Assembly: GCA_017306415.1 (NCBI GenBank)
Contig: JAFKIL010000008.1
Location: 1 to 64,000 of the forward strand
DNA length: 64,000 bases
From: Microbacterium sp.
GTDB lineage: Bacteria > Actinomycetota > Actinomycetes > Actinomycetales > Microbacteriaceae
Direction of reading: 5' to 3'
The stretch's first letter is position 1. Every line of letters starts with the position of its first letter. The position numbers and the translations under genes were made by a program. Under the pieces are notes generated by a model. That model worked only from the letters and a program-made list of their open reading frames with translations. It made no database searches and had not been told where the DNA came from. This document shows positions 9,305 to 17,870 of this stretch, one piece after another.

Positions 9305-9445
9305 GCCGCCCCGCCCGGGTGCGAGGTTCGCCCCGCCCGGCCGCGTTGGGGCGCATCTCCGCCGTTGGGGCGGGGAATGTGCGCCCCGACGACGCGGATG
9401 CGCCCCGAACCCGGCGCGAGCGGGAGGCCAGAGCAGCGGTCGCTG
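9305..9445. repeat. Intergenic cluster of CGCCCCG motifs in both orientations
   Basis: The gap between convergent genes carries several copies of a GTTGGGGCG/CGCCCCGAAC motif. GTTGGGGCGCAT (9345-9356) can pair with ATGCGCCCCGAAC (9398-9410) with one bulge. It could act as a bidirectional terminator or be a dispersed intergenic repeat. No U tract is present. Confidence 0.35.
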
Positions 9446-10498
9446 TCACGCCGTCGCGGGGACGGCCGGTCGGGTGGACTCTGCGCGCCCGCCGGTCGAC
9501 TCGCGCACCACGATGCGGAAGCCCGTCGTCACCGTGCGGGCGGGCCGCCGGGTGCCCTTCTCGTCGATCCGCTCGACCAGCAGGTCGACGGCCGTCCGGG
9601 CGATCTCGTCGCGGCCGGGGTCCACGGTGGACAGCGACGGCACGGCGTACCTGCCCTCGTCGACGTCGTCGAACCCGATCACGGCCACGTCCTCCGGCAC
9701 GCGGCGTCCGGCATCCTGCAGGGCGCGCAGGACGCCGAGGCCCATCGCGTCGTTGAGCGCGAACACGCCGTCCAGCTCGTGACCCTCGTCGAGGAGTCGC
9801 TGCATCGCCTGCATTCCTCCGCGAGGCGTCCACTCCGACGCACTGCGCACGAGCGCGGGGTCGGCGGTGATCCCGGCCGCCGCGAGCGCGGATCGGTAGC
9901 CGCGCAACCGCAGGACGGCCGAGCTCACCTCATCCGCGTCGTCGCGAGCGCCGATGACCGCGGTCCGTCGCCGGCCGAGGGAGAGCAGATGTCCGACGGC
10001 TGCGCTCGCCGCGTCGACGTTGCGCATCGTGACGTGGTCGGTCGGGCCGTCGAAGATGCGCTCTCCCAGCAGCACGAGCGGGAACGGCACGTCGAGCAGG
10101 TGCACGTCGCGCTGTCCGAGCGCGACGGGGCTGAACAGGATGCCGTCGGTGAACCGCAGCCGAGCCCCCGAGATGCTCCGAAGCTCGGCATCTCGGTCGC
10201 CGCCGGTCTGTTCGACGACGACGCCGAGCCCGCGCGAACCTGCGACGCGGATGACGGCGTCGGCGAGCTCTGCGAAGTAGTTCTCGCGCAGCTCGGGGAC
10301 CGCGAGGCCGATGATGCCGGTCTTTCCCGAGCGCAGTCCGCGCGCGGACAGGTTGGGGCGGTAGCCCAGCTCTTCGATCGCCGCCCGCACCCTGCGACGC
10401 GTCTCGTCTCGAACGTGCGGATGGTCGTTGATGACGTTGGAGACGGTCTTGACGGACACCCCGGCGATCCGCGCGACGTCGTGCATCGTCGAGGTCAT
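9446..10498 (-). CDS. LacI-family regulator divergent from GH51 arabinofuranosidase
   Basis: 350 residues. The ATG at 10498 is preceded by GGGAGGAG; an upstream in-frame start near 10582 would add 28 unrelated residues before the helix-turn-helix and is rejected. The N-terminus (MTSTMHDVARIAGVSVKTVSNVIND) is a LacI DNA-binding domain with hinge (ARGLRSG) and the remainder is a sugar-binding-protein-like effector domain. The divergent neighbour is an alpha-L-arabinofuranosidase, and a near-perfect dyad with the central CAACGTTG core lies between them, so control by an arabinose-containing inducer is likely. Confidence 0.88.
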   Translation of the reverse strand: MTSTMHDVARIAGVSVKTVSNVINDHPHVRDETRRRVRAAIEELGYRPNLSARGLRSGKTGIIGLAVPELRENYFAELADAVIRVAGSRGLGVVVEQTGGDRDAELRSISGARLRFTDGILFSPVALGQRDVHLLDVPFPLVLLGERIFDGPTDHVTMRNVDAASAAVGHLLSLGRRRTAVIGARDDADEVSSAVLRLRGYRSALAAAGITADPALVRSASEWTPRGGMQAMQRLLDEGHELDGVFALNDAMGLGVLRALQDAGRRVPEDVAVIGFDDVDEGRYAVPSLSTVDPGRDEIARTAVDLLVERIDEKGTRRPARTVTTGFRIVVRESTGGRAESTRPAVPATA

Positions 10499-10595
10499 GC
10501 CGGCTCCTCCCGCGGGTCGCGACGCCTCGCGGCGACCCCGCGAGTCTAGCCAGGGCTTGACACGTCGGCCGGGCGTTGGCATATTCGACCTCGGA

Positions 10596-10613
10596 ATTTA
10601 CAACGTTGGAAAT
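10596..10613. promoter_or_regulatory. LacI-type operator, core CAACGTTG, before the arabinofuranosidase
   Basis: ATTTACAACGTTGGAAAT is an 18-bp dyad with a single mismatched pair. It lies 35 bases before the GH51 start and overlaps a plausible -35 (TTTACA, 10597-10602; CACGAT 17 bases on). Such CAACGTTG cores are typical of LacI-family sites of pentose genes. Confidence 0.7.
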
Positions 10614-10647
10614 CTCTTCCACGATAGCTCGCAGCCGATTGAGGACC

Positions 10648-12159
10648 ATGATCCACGCGCATCTCACCATCGACCCCCACTTCGCCGTCGGCCCGATCGA
10701 CCGGCGACTGTTCGGGTCGTTCGTCGAGCACCTCGGCCGGTGCGTCTACGACGGCATCTATGAGCCTGGTCACCCGCGTGCCGATGAGGACGGCTTCCGC
10801 CAGGACGTCATCGAGCTGGTGCGGGAGCTCGGGGTGTCCACGATCCGGTACCCCGGCGGGAACTTCGTGTCGGGCTATCGCTGGGAGGACGGCGTGGGGC
10901 CGCGGGAGGAGCGCCCCCGCCGCCTCGACCTCGCGTGGCACTCCACCGAGACGAACGAGGTCGGGCTCGACGAGTTCTCCGTCTGGCTGCGCAAGGTCGG
11001 CAGCGACCTCATGTACGCCGTCAACCTGGGCACGCGGGGCGTCCAGGAGGCGCTCGACGTGCTCGAGTACGCGAACATCCGTTCCGGGACGGCGCTCTCC
11101 GACCAGCGCGTGGCCAACGGGACACCGGAGCCGCACGACATCCGGATGTGGTGCCTCGGCAACGAGATGGACGGCCCCTGGCAGCTCGGCCACGGCACGG
11201 CCGAGGACTACGCCCAGCTGGCAGGCAAGACCGCGCGGGCGATGCGTCAGATCGACCCGGGTCTGGAGCTGGTCGTGTGCGGGAGCTCGGGAGCGGGGAT
11301 GCCCACGTTCGGGGAGTGGGAGCGCGTAGTCCTGCAGGAGACCTACGACGAGGTCGACTTCATCTCGTGCCACGCCTATTACGAGCCGCGCGACGGCGAC
11401 CTCGGGAGCTTCCTCGCCTCGGCTGTCGACATGGACCGGTTCATCGACTCGGTGGTCGCGACCGCCGACCACGTGAAGGCGCTGCGCCGCAGCGACAAGA
11501 CGATCTCGATCTCCTTCGACGAGTGGAACGTGTGGTACCAGTCGCGCTACGAAGACGTCGACAAGATCACCGACATCGCGACGTGGCCCGTCGCGCCCCG
11601 CCTGCTGGAGGACTCCTACTCGGTGCTGGACGGCGTCGTCGTCGGAAGCCTGCTCATCTCGCTCCTGCGCCACGCCGACCGCGTGACCTCGGCGAGCCTG
11701 GCGCAGCTGGTCAACGTCATCGCGCCGATCATGACCGAGCCGGGCGGTCCCGCCTGGCGGCAGACGACGTTCTTCCCCTTCGCCGTCACCTCCGCGCTGG
11801 CGCGCGGACGCACGCTTGAGCTGAAGCTCGACGGCCCCGCCTACGACACCGCGCTGTACGGCTCCGTCCCCCTGGTCGACGCCGTCGCGACCCACGACCC
11901 GGAGACCTCCTCGACCGCCGTGTTCCTCGTGAACCGGAGCCTGGAGGAGGAGGCGACGGTCGAGATCGACGCCGCTCTGCTGGGCGCCGTCGAGATCGGC
12001 AGCATCCAGACGCTCCACGACGCCGACATCCACGCGGCGAACACGCTGGCGGACCCCGAGCGGGTCGGCCTGCAGGCGAACCGCACCGCGCACCGGGACG
12101 GCGGCGTCGTCACGGTGACGCTTCCGCCGGTGTCGTGGACCGCGATCACGCTGGTCTGA
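10648..12159 (+). CDS. abfA: Alpha-L-arabinofuranosidase, GH51, intracellular
   Basis: 503 residues counted from the ATG at 10648, matching the family N-terminus (LTIDPHFAVGPIDRRLFGSFVEHLGR). TTG at 10639 is an alternative start. Clan-A catalytic residues are visible: E173 in LGNEMDG (acid/base) and E292 in SFDEWNVWY (nucleophile). The C-terminal 150 residues form the usual beta domain. There is no signal peptide, so it removes arabinose side chains from imported arabino-oligosaccharides. It is transcribed alone, faces its LacI regulator and ends at a strong stem-loop. Confidence 0.93.
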   Translation: MIHAHLTIDPHFAVGPIDRRLFGSFVEHLGRCVYDGIYEPGHPRADEDGFRQDVIELVRELGVSTIRYPGGNFVSGYRWEDGVGPREERPRRLDLAWHSTETNEVGLDEFSVWLRKVGSDLMYAVNLGTRGVQEALDVLEYANIRSGTALSDQRVANGTPEPHDIRMWCLGNEMDGPWQLGHGTAEDYAQLAGKTARAMRQIDPGLELVVCGSSGAGMPTFGEWERVVLQETYDEVDFISCHAYYEPRDGDLGSFLASAVDMDRFIDSVVATADHVKALRRSDKTISISFDEWNVWYQSRYEDVDKITDIATWPVAPRLLEDSYSVLDGVVVGSLLISLLRHADRVTSASLAQLVNVIAPIMTEPGGPAWRQTTFFPFAVTSALARGRTLELKLDGPAYDTALYGSVPLVDAVATHDPETSSTAVFLVNRSLEEEATVEIDAALLGAVEIGSIQTLHDADIHAANTLADPERVGLQANRTAHRDGGVVTVTLPPVSWTAITLV

Positions 12160-12172
12160 CACACCGGCACGG

Positions 12173-12206
12173 ACCGAGGGGGCTGCGATCGCGCAGCCCC
12201 CTCGGT
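12173..12206. terminator. Strong bidirectional terminator hairpin
   Basis: A perfect 15-bp stem (12173-12187 with 12192-12206) around an ATCG loop lies between the convergent GH51 and GH3 genes. It serves both strands, though neither side has a clear U tract. Confidence 0.8.
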
Positions 12207-12217
12207 GACGTCCGAGC

Positions 12218-14512
12218 TCAGCCGGCGACGACGGCCGAGACGCCCACGGCGACGAGCCGGTCGTCCTCGGCGCGCAGGGCGTGGACGGGGCCGCCGATGC
12301 GCAGCGACGTCTCCGTCTCACGGTCCGCGCACGAGGGACCGACCCACAGCTCGATGTCGCCGGGTTCGACGATCCGCCGGCCGTCCTGGCCGGTGAACGC
12401 GAGGCGCGAGGTGGGCACGTCGAAGCGCACGGCGACCTCCTCGCCGGGAGCGAGCGTGACGCGCGCGTACCCCATGAGCTGCGCGACCGGGCGGTTCACC
12501 GAGGCGTACGTGTCGTGGGCGTACAGCTGGACGACGTCGGTCGCGGTGCGCGTCCCGGTGTTGCGGACCCGCACGCTGGCGGCGAACGTGCCGCCGGCCA
12601 CGACCTCCGCGTCGGCCGAGAGCCCGGTCCGTTCGAACGACGTGTAGGTGAGGCCGTGTCCGAACGCCAGCGGGGGCGTCGGATCGGCGCTCGTGATCTC
12701 GGTCGGCCCCGCGAGCAGCGTGTGCAGGTAGGAGTAGGGCTGCGCACCGACCGAGCGGGGAAGCGAGACAGGCAGTCGCCCCGACGGCGTCACGCGACCC
12801 GACAGGATGCCCGCGATCGCCGATCCGCCCTCCTCGCCCGGGAAGAAGGCCTGCACCAACGCGGCGGGTGCCGACACTTCGTCGACCGCCCAGCCGAGCG
12901 CGTACGGACGGCCGGAGATCACGACGGTCACGACCGGCGTCCCCGTCGCCACGACGGCTTCGACGAGGCGGCGCTGCAGACCCGGGAGCTCGAGGTCGTC
13001 GACGTCGTTTCCCTCCCCCACGGTGCCGCGGCCGAAGAGGCCGGCCCGGTCGCCGACGACGACGATCGCCACGTCCGCGTTCCGCGCGGACGCCACGGCC
13101 GCCTCGATCCCCGACGCGTCGTCGCCCTCCACGTCGACGCCCCGCTCGAACGTGAGCGACGCGTCCGGCAGCTCGTCGCGGAGTGCGTCGAGGACGGCGG
13201 GGATCTCGAAGCCGTAGGGGACCCCCGGGTGATGGGCGAGCACGTGGTTCGCGAACGAGTAGCAGCCCATGAGCGCGGCCGCGGCGTCCGCGTTGGGGCC
13301 GATCACCGCGACGCGGTGCGTCCGGGCGACGTCCAGCGGGAGCACGCCCGAGTTGGTGAGGAGCACGACCGACTCCTCGGCGAGCCGGCGCGCCGCATCG
13401 CGGTGCGCCGGGGTGTCGAGGTCGATCTGCGTGGGCGGCGCGTCGAACGTCTCGTCCAGCAGACCGAGCTCCTCCTTCTGGGTCAGCACGCGACGGACGG
13501 CGGCGTCGACGAGCCCCACGTCGACGCGCCCCGTCCGCACGGCCTCGGCCAGCGGGCCGGCGAACGCGTCGGCGGACGGCAGCTCGACGTCGATGCCGGC
13601 GCCGAGGGCGAGCACGGCCGCCTCGCCGAGGTCGGCCGCCACCCGGTGCATGGTGTGCAGGAAGGCGACCGAGAAGTAGTCCGAGACGACGACGCCGTCG
13701 AAGCCCCAGTCCTCGCGCAGGACGCGGGTCAGGTACTCCGGCGAGGCGGCGACGGGGACCCCGTCGATCGCCGAGTAGGAGTTCATGACAGATCGCACGC
13801 CTCCGTCGCGCACGGCCATCTCGAACGGCGGGAGCAGCACGTCCTGGATCTCGCGCGACCCCGCCTGCACGGGCGCATGGTTGCGGCCGCCCTGCGACGC
13901 CGAGTACCCGACGAAGTGCTTCAGGGTCGCGTGCACGCCGGCATCCTGCAGCCCGCGCACGTAGGCGGTGCCGATCGTCCCGACGACGTAGGGGTCTTCC
14001 GAGATGCACTCGTCGACGCGTCCCCAGCGCGGGTCGCGGATGACGTCGAGCACGGGCGCAAGGCCCTGGTGGATCCCGAGCTGCCGCATGGACTCGCCGA
14101 TGAGGCGTCCGGTCTCCTCGACCAGCTCGGGATCGAACGCCGCTCCCCACGCGAGCGGCGTGGGGAAGGTGGCGGCCTTCCACGCTGCCAGTCCGGTGAG
14201 GCACTCCTCGTGCACGAGGGCCGGGATGCCCAGCCGGGTCTGCGCGCGCAGCCGGCGCTGCTCGCCCCAGAGCCACGCGGCGCGCTCGACGGGATCCACC
14301 GGACGCGTGCCGTACACGCGCGTGAGGTGGCCGATGCCGTGCACGGTCGCGTCCTCGTAGCTGGTCCCGGAGGCCATCTCGCCCGCCATCGGCGCGACGA
14401 TCTCATCGCCCTGGTCGACCCAGTAGCCGACGAGCTGGGCGAGCTTCTCGTCCAGCGACATCCGCTCGACGAGGTCCGCCACTCTCGTCGAGTGCGTCTC
14501 GCCGGCGCTCAT
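12218..14512 (-). CDS. GH3 beta-glycosidase (beta-xylosidase/beta-glucosidase), intracellular
   Basis: 764 residues from the ATG at 14512, which overlaps the stop of the upstream permease. The protein has the GH3 (beta/alpha)8 domain, with nucleophile D278 in GVVVSDY and the substrate-binding KHFVGYSA motif, then the alpha/beta sandwich domain and a C-terminal Fn3-like domain. It lacks a signal peptide. As last gene of an ABC importer operon it should hydrolyse the imported beta-linked oligosaccharide. Proximity to GH51 favours xylo-oligosaccharides, but a beta-glucoside or other beta-glycoside is possible. Confidence 0.88.
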   Translation of the reverse strand: MSAGETHSTRVADLVERMSLDEKLAQLVGYWVDQGDEIVAPMAGEMASGTSYEDATVHGIGHLTRVYGTRPVDPVERAAWLWGEQRRLRAQTRLGIPALVHEECLTGLAAWKAATFPTPLAWGAAFDPELVEETGRLIGESMRQLGIHQGLAPVLDVIRDPRWGRVDECISEDPYVVGTIGTAYVRGLQDAGVHATLKHFVGYSASQGGRNHAPVQAGSREIQDVLLPPFEMAVRDGGVRSVMNSYSAIDGVPVAASPEYLTRVLREDWGFDGVVVSDYFSVAFLHTMHRVAADLGEAAVLALGAGIDVELPSADAFAGPLAEAVRTGRVDVGLVDAAVRRVLTQKEELGLLDETFDAPPTQIDLDTPAHRDAARRLAEESVVLLTNSGVLPLDVARTHRVAVIGPNADAAAALMGCYSFANHVLAHHPGVPYGFEIPAVLDALRDELPDASLTFERGVDVEGDDASGIEAAVASARNADVAIVVVGDRAGLFGRGTVGEGNDVDDLELPGLQRRLVEAVVATGTPVVTVVISGRPYALGWAVDEVSAPAALVQAFFPGEEGGSAIAGILSGRVTPSGRLPVSLPRSVGAQPYSYLHTLLAGPTEITSADPTPPLAFGHGLTYTSFERTGLSADAEVVAGGTFAASVRVRNTGTRTATDVVQLYAHDTYASVNRPVAQLMGYARVTLAPGEEVAVRFDVPTSRLAFTGQDGRRIVEPGDIELWVGPSCADRETETSLRIGGPVHALRAEDDRLVAVGVSAVVAG

Positions 14513-15366
14513 CCCTTCACCGCTCCCGTGAGGCCGCCGACGATGCGACGCTCGAAGATGCTGAAGAACACCAGCGCGGGGATCATGGACAGCGATGTGA
14601 AGGCCAGCACCTTCGCGGTGTCGACGGAATACTGCGACGAGAAGGCCTGCACCCCCAGCGGGAGGGTGAAGGATGCCTGGTCGTTGAGGATGTACAGCGG
14701 GAGCAGGTAGCTGTTCCAGCTGCCGATGAACGCCAGGATGCCGACCGTGATGACGCCGGGAAGCGACAGCGGGAGCACCATCCGCCAGAAGAAGCCGAGG
14801 CGGCTGCATCCGTCGATGAACGCCGCCTCCTGGATCTCCTCCGGGATGGCGCGGAGGAACGGCACCAGGATGATGATCGTCGTCGGCAGGGCGAACGCGA
14901 TCTGCGGGAGGATGACGCCGGTCAGGCTGTTCATCAGGCCGAGCGACCGCACCACGATGTACAGCGGCGTGATGGCGACGGTCAGCGGGAACATCAGCCC
15001 CGCCGCGAACAGCGCGTACAGCGCGCCGCGCCCGCGGAAGCGATAGCGGGCGAGGACGTAGCTGGCCATGAGGCCCAGCACGACCACCCCGACGGTCGTC
15101 GAGACGGCGGCGATGGTCGAGTTGATGACCTCGGTCCAGAACGTCGAGCCCGTGAGGACGCCGGCGTAGTTCTCGAAGTGCCAGGGGTTCGGCCAGCCCG
15201 ACGGGTCGACCGTGATCTGCGAGTTCGTGCGGAAGCCGCCGATGATGATGAACAGGATCGGCGCCAGCATCGCGATGATGACGACCGCCGCGATGAGGTA
15301 GACGGCCGGATTGCCCCAGTTCAGGCGCTGGCGTGCGCCGCGCGGGACGGTGATGGCGGCGGTCAT
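14509..15366 (-). CDS. ABC sugar transporter permease, MalG type
   Basis: 285 residues with six predicted membrane segments and the EAA loop (EAAFIDGCSRLGFFWRMVLPL). ATGA overlaps occur with both the preceding permease and the following GH3 gene, so the three proteins are translationally coupled. It forms the inner-membrane channel of a CUT1 sugar importer with the permease upstream. Confidence 0.9.
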   Translation of the reverse strand: MTAAITVPRGARQRLNWGNPAVYLIAAVVIIAMLAPILFIIIGGFRTNSQITVDPSGWPNPWHFENYAGVLTGSTFWTEVINSTIAAVSTTVGVVVLGLMASYVLARYRFRGRGALYALFAAGLMFPLTVAITPLYIVVRSLGLMNSLTGVILPQIAFALPTTIIILVPFLRAIPEEIQEAAFIDGCSRLGFFWRMVLPLSLPGVITVGILAFIGSWNSYLLPLYILNDQASFTLPLGVQAFSSQYSVDTAKVLAFTSLSMIPALVFFSIFERRIVGGLTGAVKG

Positions 15367-16382
15367 TTGGCCGGCCTTTCGGTGAGTGCGCCTTCGGTGT
15401 CCCGGCGCAGGACGAAGCGCTGATAGATCAGGGCGACGATGAGCGAGATGAGGAAGAGCACGACTGCGACGGCGTTGCCGTAGCCGAAGTTGCCGGCGTT
15501 GCGGCCGTTGGCGACCATGTACGTCACCATCGTCGAGGTGCCGGCCGTGGAGGCGATGTACTGACCCCAGATGATGTAGACGAGGTCGAACAGCTGCAGA
15601 GCGCCGATGATCGACAGGAACGCCCAGATGCGCAGCGTGGGTCCGAGCAGCGGCAGCGCGATGCGGCGCTGGATCTGCCAGTACGACGCGCCGTCGAGGG
15701 CCGCGGCCTCGTAGAGCTCCTCCGGGATGCCCTGGAGCCCGGCGAGGAAGAGGATGACGGCGAAGCCGACGTACTTCCAGGTGAGGATCGCCAGCAGCGT
15801 CCAGATGGCGATGTTCGGATCGGCGAGCCAGTCGTGCGCGAGCCAGCCCAGCCCGATGTTGTGCAGCAGGCCGTTGAGGGCGCCGTTGGTCTGCAGCATC
15901 AGGCTGAGGCCGGTGCCGACGACGACCTCGGAGATGACGTAGGGGATGAAGATGAGGACGCGGATGACCGACTGCCCGCGCATCCGCCGGTTCAGCAGCA
16001 GGGCGAGTCCGATCGCCACCGGCCCCTGCAGGATGAGGCCCATGACGACGATCACACCGTTGTGCCAGAGCGCCTCCTGGAAGGCGGGGTCCGTGAGGAT
16101 GACGACGTAGTTCTTGAGCCCGACGAAGTCGGTGGCCGGTCCGTACCCCTGCCAGTTGAAGAAGCCGTAGTAGGCCGCCATCGCCACGGGGAAGATGACG
16201 AAGCCGAGGAAGAAGATGACCGCCGGCCCGACCAGGAGGAGGATCTCGAATCGCCCGCCCCAGCCGATGCCGCGTCGTCGCCGTCGCAGCGGTGACGGGG
16301 GCGGCGTGACGCCGCCCCCGTCGTGCTGCGAGAGCTCTGTCTGCGACCGATCGGTGGTCGCGGAGTTCTCGCGGGTGTGCAT
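15363..16382 (-). CDS. ABC sugar transporter permease, MalF type
   Basis: 339 residues. A polar N-terminal tail of about 45 residues precedes the first membrane helix (ILLLVGPAVIFFLGFVIFPV); the EAA loop is EAAALDGASYWQIQRRIALPLL. Its start lies 11 bases from the binding-protein stop. It is the partner of the following MalG-type permease in the importer that supplies the GH3 enzyme. Confidence 0.9.
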   Translation of the reverse strand: MHTRENSATTDRSQTELSQHDGGGVTPPPSPLRRRRRGIGWGGRFEILLLVGPAVIFFLGFVIFPVAMAAYYGFFNWQGYGPATDFVGLKNYVVILTDPAFQEALWHNGVIVVMGLILQGPVAIGLALLLNRRMRGQSVIRVLIFIPYVISEVVVGTGLSLMLQTNGALNGLLHNIGLGWLAHDWLADPNIAIWTLLAILTWKYVGFAVILFLAGLQGIPEELYEAAALDGASYWQIQRRIALPLLGPTLRIWAFLSIIGALQLFDLVYIIWGQYIASTAGTSTMVTYMVANGRNAGNFGYGNAVAVVLFLISLIVALIYQRFVLRRDTEGALTERPAK

Positions 16383-16392
16383 CCGGTCGGTC

Positions 16393-17682
16393 CTATCCCT
16401 TCGCGCCGGCCTGGTTGGCGGCGGCGATGAGCTGCTTGGGCGTGCTCTTGCCCGCCAGCATGTCCACGACCGCGACGTTCAGCGCGTTTCCGACGTTCTG
16501 ACCCAGCACCGTGTCGAGCCACTGCGACACGTACGGCGCCTTGTTGTAGGCCTCGAGGATCTGCTTGAGGTAGTCCTCGGTGACCGACTTCTGCGCCTCG
16601 GTGTTGACCGGCGGCGATGCGAACGCCTTGTAGTACGCGACCTGCTGGTCGTTCGACCCGATGAAGTTGAGGAAGTCGACGCACTCCTTGGGCGCCTTGG
16701 CCGAGCACGAGTATCCGTCGACGCCGCCCATCATCGAACCGGGCTCACCCTGTCCGCCGGAGACCTCGGGGAAGGGGTACCAGGCCAGGTCCGGCAGCGG
16801 CTTCTGGTCGGGGGTGAGGGAGGCGATCACGCCCGGGTCCCACGCGCCCATCAGCTCGCCGCCGGCCTTGTGGTTGGCGACGAGGCCTGCCGAGCTGCCG
16901 GCGCCCTGCTGAGCGGACGTCGTGAGGAACCCGTCGTTGAACGGCTTGGTCTTGGCGAAGTCGTTCAGGTCCTCGGCCGCCTTGAGCCAGCACGGGTCGG
17001 AGAAGTCCTTCGAGTCGCCCGTCTTCTCCATCGTGGCGGGAGCGCACTCGCGGATCGAGAACCAGTAGAACCAGTGTGCGGCGGGCCAGGCGTCCTTCGC
17101 GCCGAGGGCCAGGGGCGCGACGCCGGTCGCCTTGAGCTTGGCGTTGGCGGCCTCGAGCTCGTCGACGGTCGTCGGGGTGGCGGTGACGCCGGCCTTCGAG
17201 TACAGGTCCTTGCTGTAGAAGATGCCGCCGGGGAGCACCGACAGCGGCATCGCCCAGATCTTGTCCTGGTAGGTCTCCGCCTTGAACGAGCCCTCCGAGA
17301 TGTTCTGCTTCGCCTCGCCGGTGATCTTGCCGGTCAGATCCTTGAGCTGACCCGCGTTGACCATCGCGGTCATCTTGCCACCGCCGCGCTGGAGGAAGAT
17401 GTCGGGCGGGTCGCCGGCGTTCAGCGCGGTCTGCAGCTTGCCGTCCATGTCCTCGTTCTGGACCGACTGCATCTTGATCGTGACGTTCGGGTTCTTCTTC
17501 TCGAACGCCGCGATCGCGTCCTTCCAGAACTGCTGGCCCGGACCGGTCGTGGAGTTCTGCCACAGGGTCATGCTGACCTTGCCGCCGGTGTCACCACCGG
17601 ATCCGCCCGCGCTGCAGGCGCTCAGTGCGAGCGCGCCGACCACGAGGGCGGCCGAGCCCATCAGGAGCTTCTTGGCTTCCAT
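16393..17682 (-). CDS. ABC sugar transporter substrate-binding lipoprotein
   Basis: 429 residues, ATG preceded by TGAGGAGAA. A lipoprotein signal ends in LSAC near residue 23. The body resembles family-1 extracellular solute-binding proteins, including the Trp-rich sugar-binding stretches (AHWFYWF, MGAWDPG). It is the first gene of the importer-GH3 operon and is divergent from its LacI regulator. The ligand is likely a beta-linked oligosaccharide cleaved by the GH3 enzyme. Confidence 0.9.
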   Translation of the reverse strand: MEAKKLLMGSAALVVGALALSACSAGGSGGDTGGKVSMTLWQNSTTGPGQQFWKDAIAAFEKKNPNVTIKMQSVQNEDMDGKLQTALNAGDPPDIFLQRGGGKMTAMVNAGQLKDLTGKITGEAKQNISEGSFKAETYQDKIWAMPLSVLPGGIFYSKDLYSKAGVTATPTTVDELEAANAKLKATGVAPLALGAKDAWPAAHWFYWFSIRECAPATMEKTGDSKDFSDPCWLKAAEDLNDFAKTKPFNDGFLTTSAQQGAGSSAGLVANHKAGGELMGAWDPGVIASLTPDQKPLPDLAWYPFPEVSGGQGEPGSMMGGVDGYSCSAKAPKECVDFLNFIGSNDQQVAYYKAFASPPVNTEAQKSVTEDYLKQILEAYNKAPYVSQWLDTVLGQNVGNALNVAVVDMLAGKSTPKQLIAAANQAGAKG

Positions 17683-17799
17683 GTGATTCCGTTCTCCTCA
17701 TTGAGTAGTGGCATCTCTCGCGTCGAGATGCGATGGTGCGTGACGTTCCGGGTTTCCGCTGCGACGCGAAGACGCGTATCGGGCCGGACCGCTCGCAAA

Positions 17800-17829
17800 A
17801 GTCTGCGTCGGCAACAAATGCAATGTCAA
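17800..17829 (-). promoter_or_regulatory. Predicted promoter of the importer-GH3 operon
   Basis: On the minus strand a consensus TTGACA (17829-17824) is followed after 18 bases by CAGACT (17805-17800). The operator dyad abuts the -35 element on its upstream side. Confidence 0.5.
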
Positions 17830-17830
17830 T

Positions 17831-17849
17831 CGTTTTCGAAAACGTTTTC
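17831..17849. promoter_or_regulatory. Overlapping LacI operators CGTTTTCGAAAACG / GAAAACGTTTTC
   Basis: Two perfect palindromes share bases: 17831-17844 and 17838-17849. The second is the classical GAAAACGTTTTC type LacI/GalR site. They lie between the divergent binding-protein and LacI genes and overlap the -35 area of the LacI gene, predicting repression of both. Confidence 0.8.
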
Positions 17850-17870
17850 AAGCCGTTATGCTCATCAACC

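Noticed and set aside
12281-14710. Very long open frame antisense to the GH3 and permease genes
   Set aside because: It is the GC-rich shadow of the real minus-strand genes: no domain pattern, Arg/Gly/Val-rich composition, no ribosome site.
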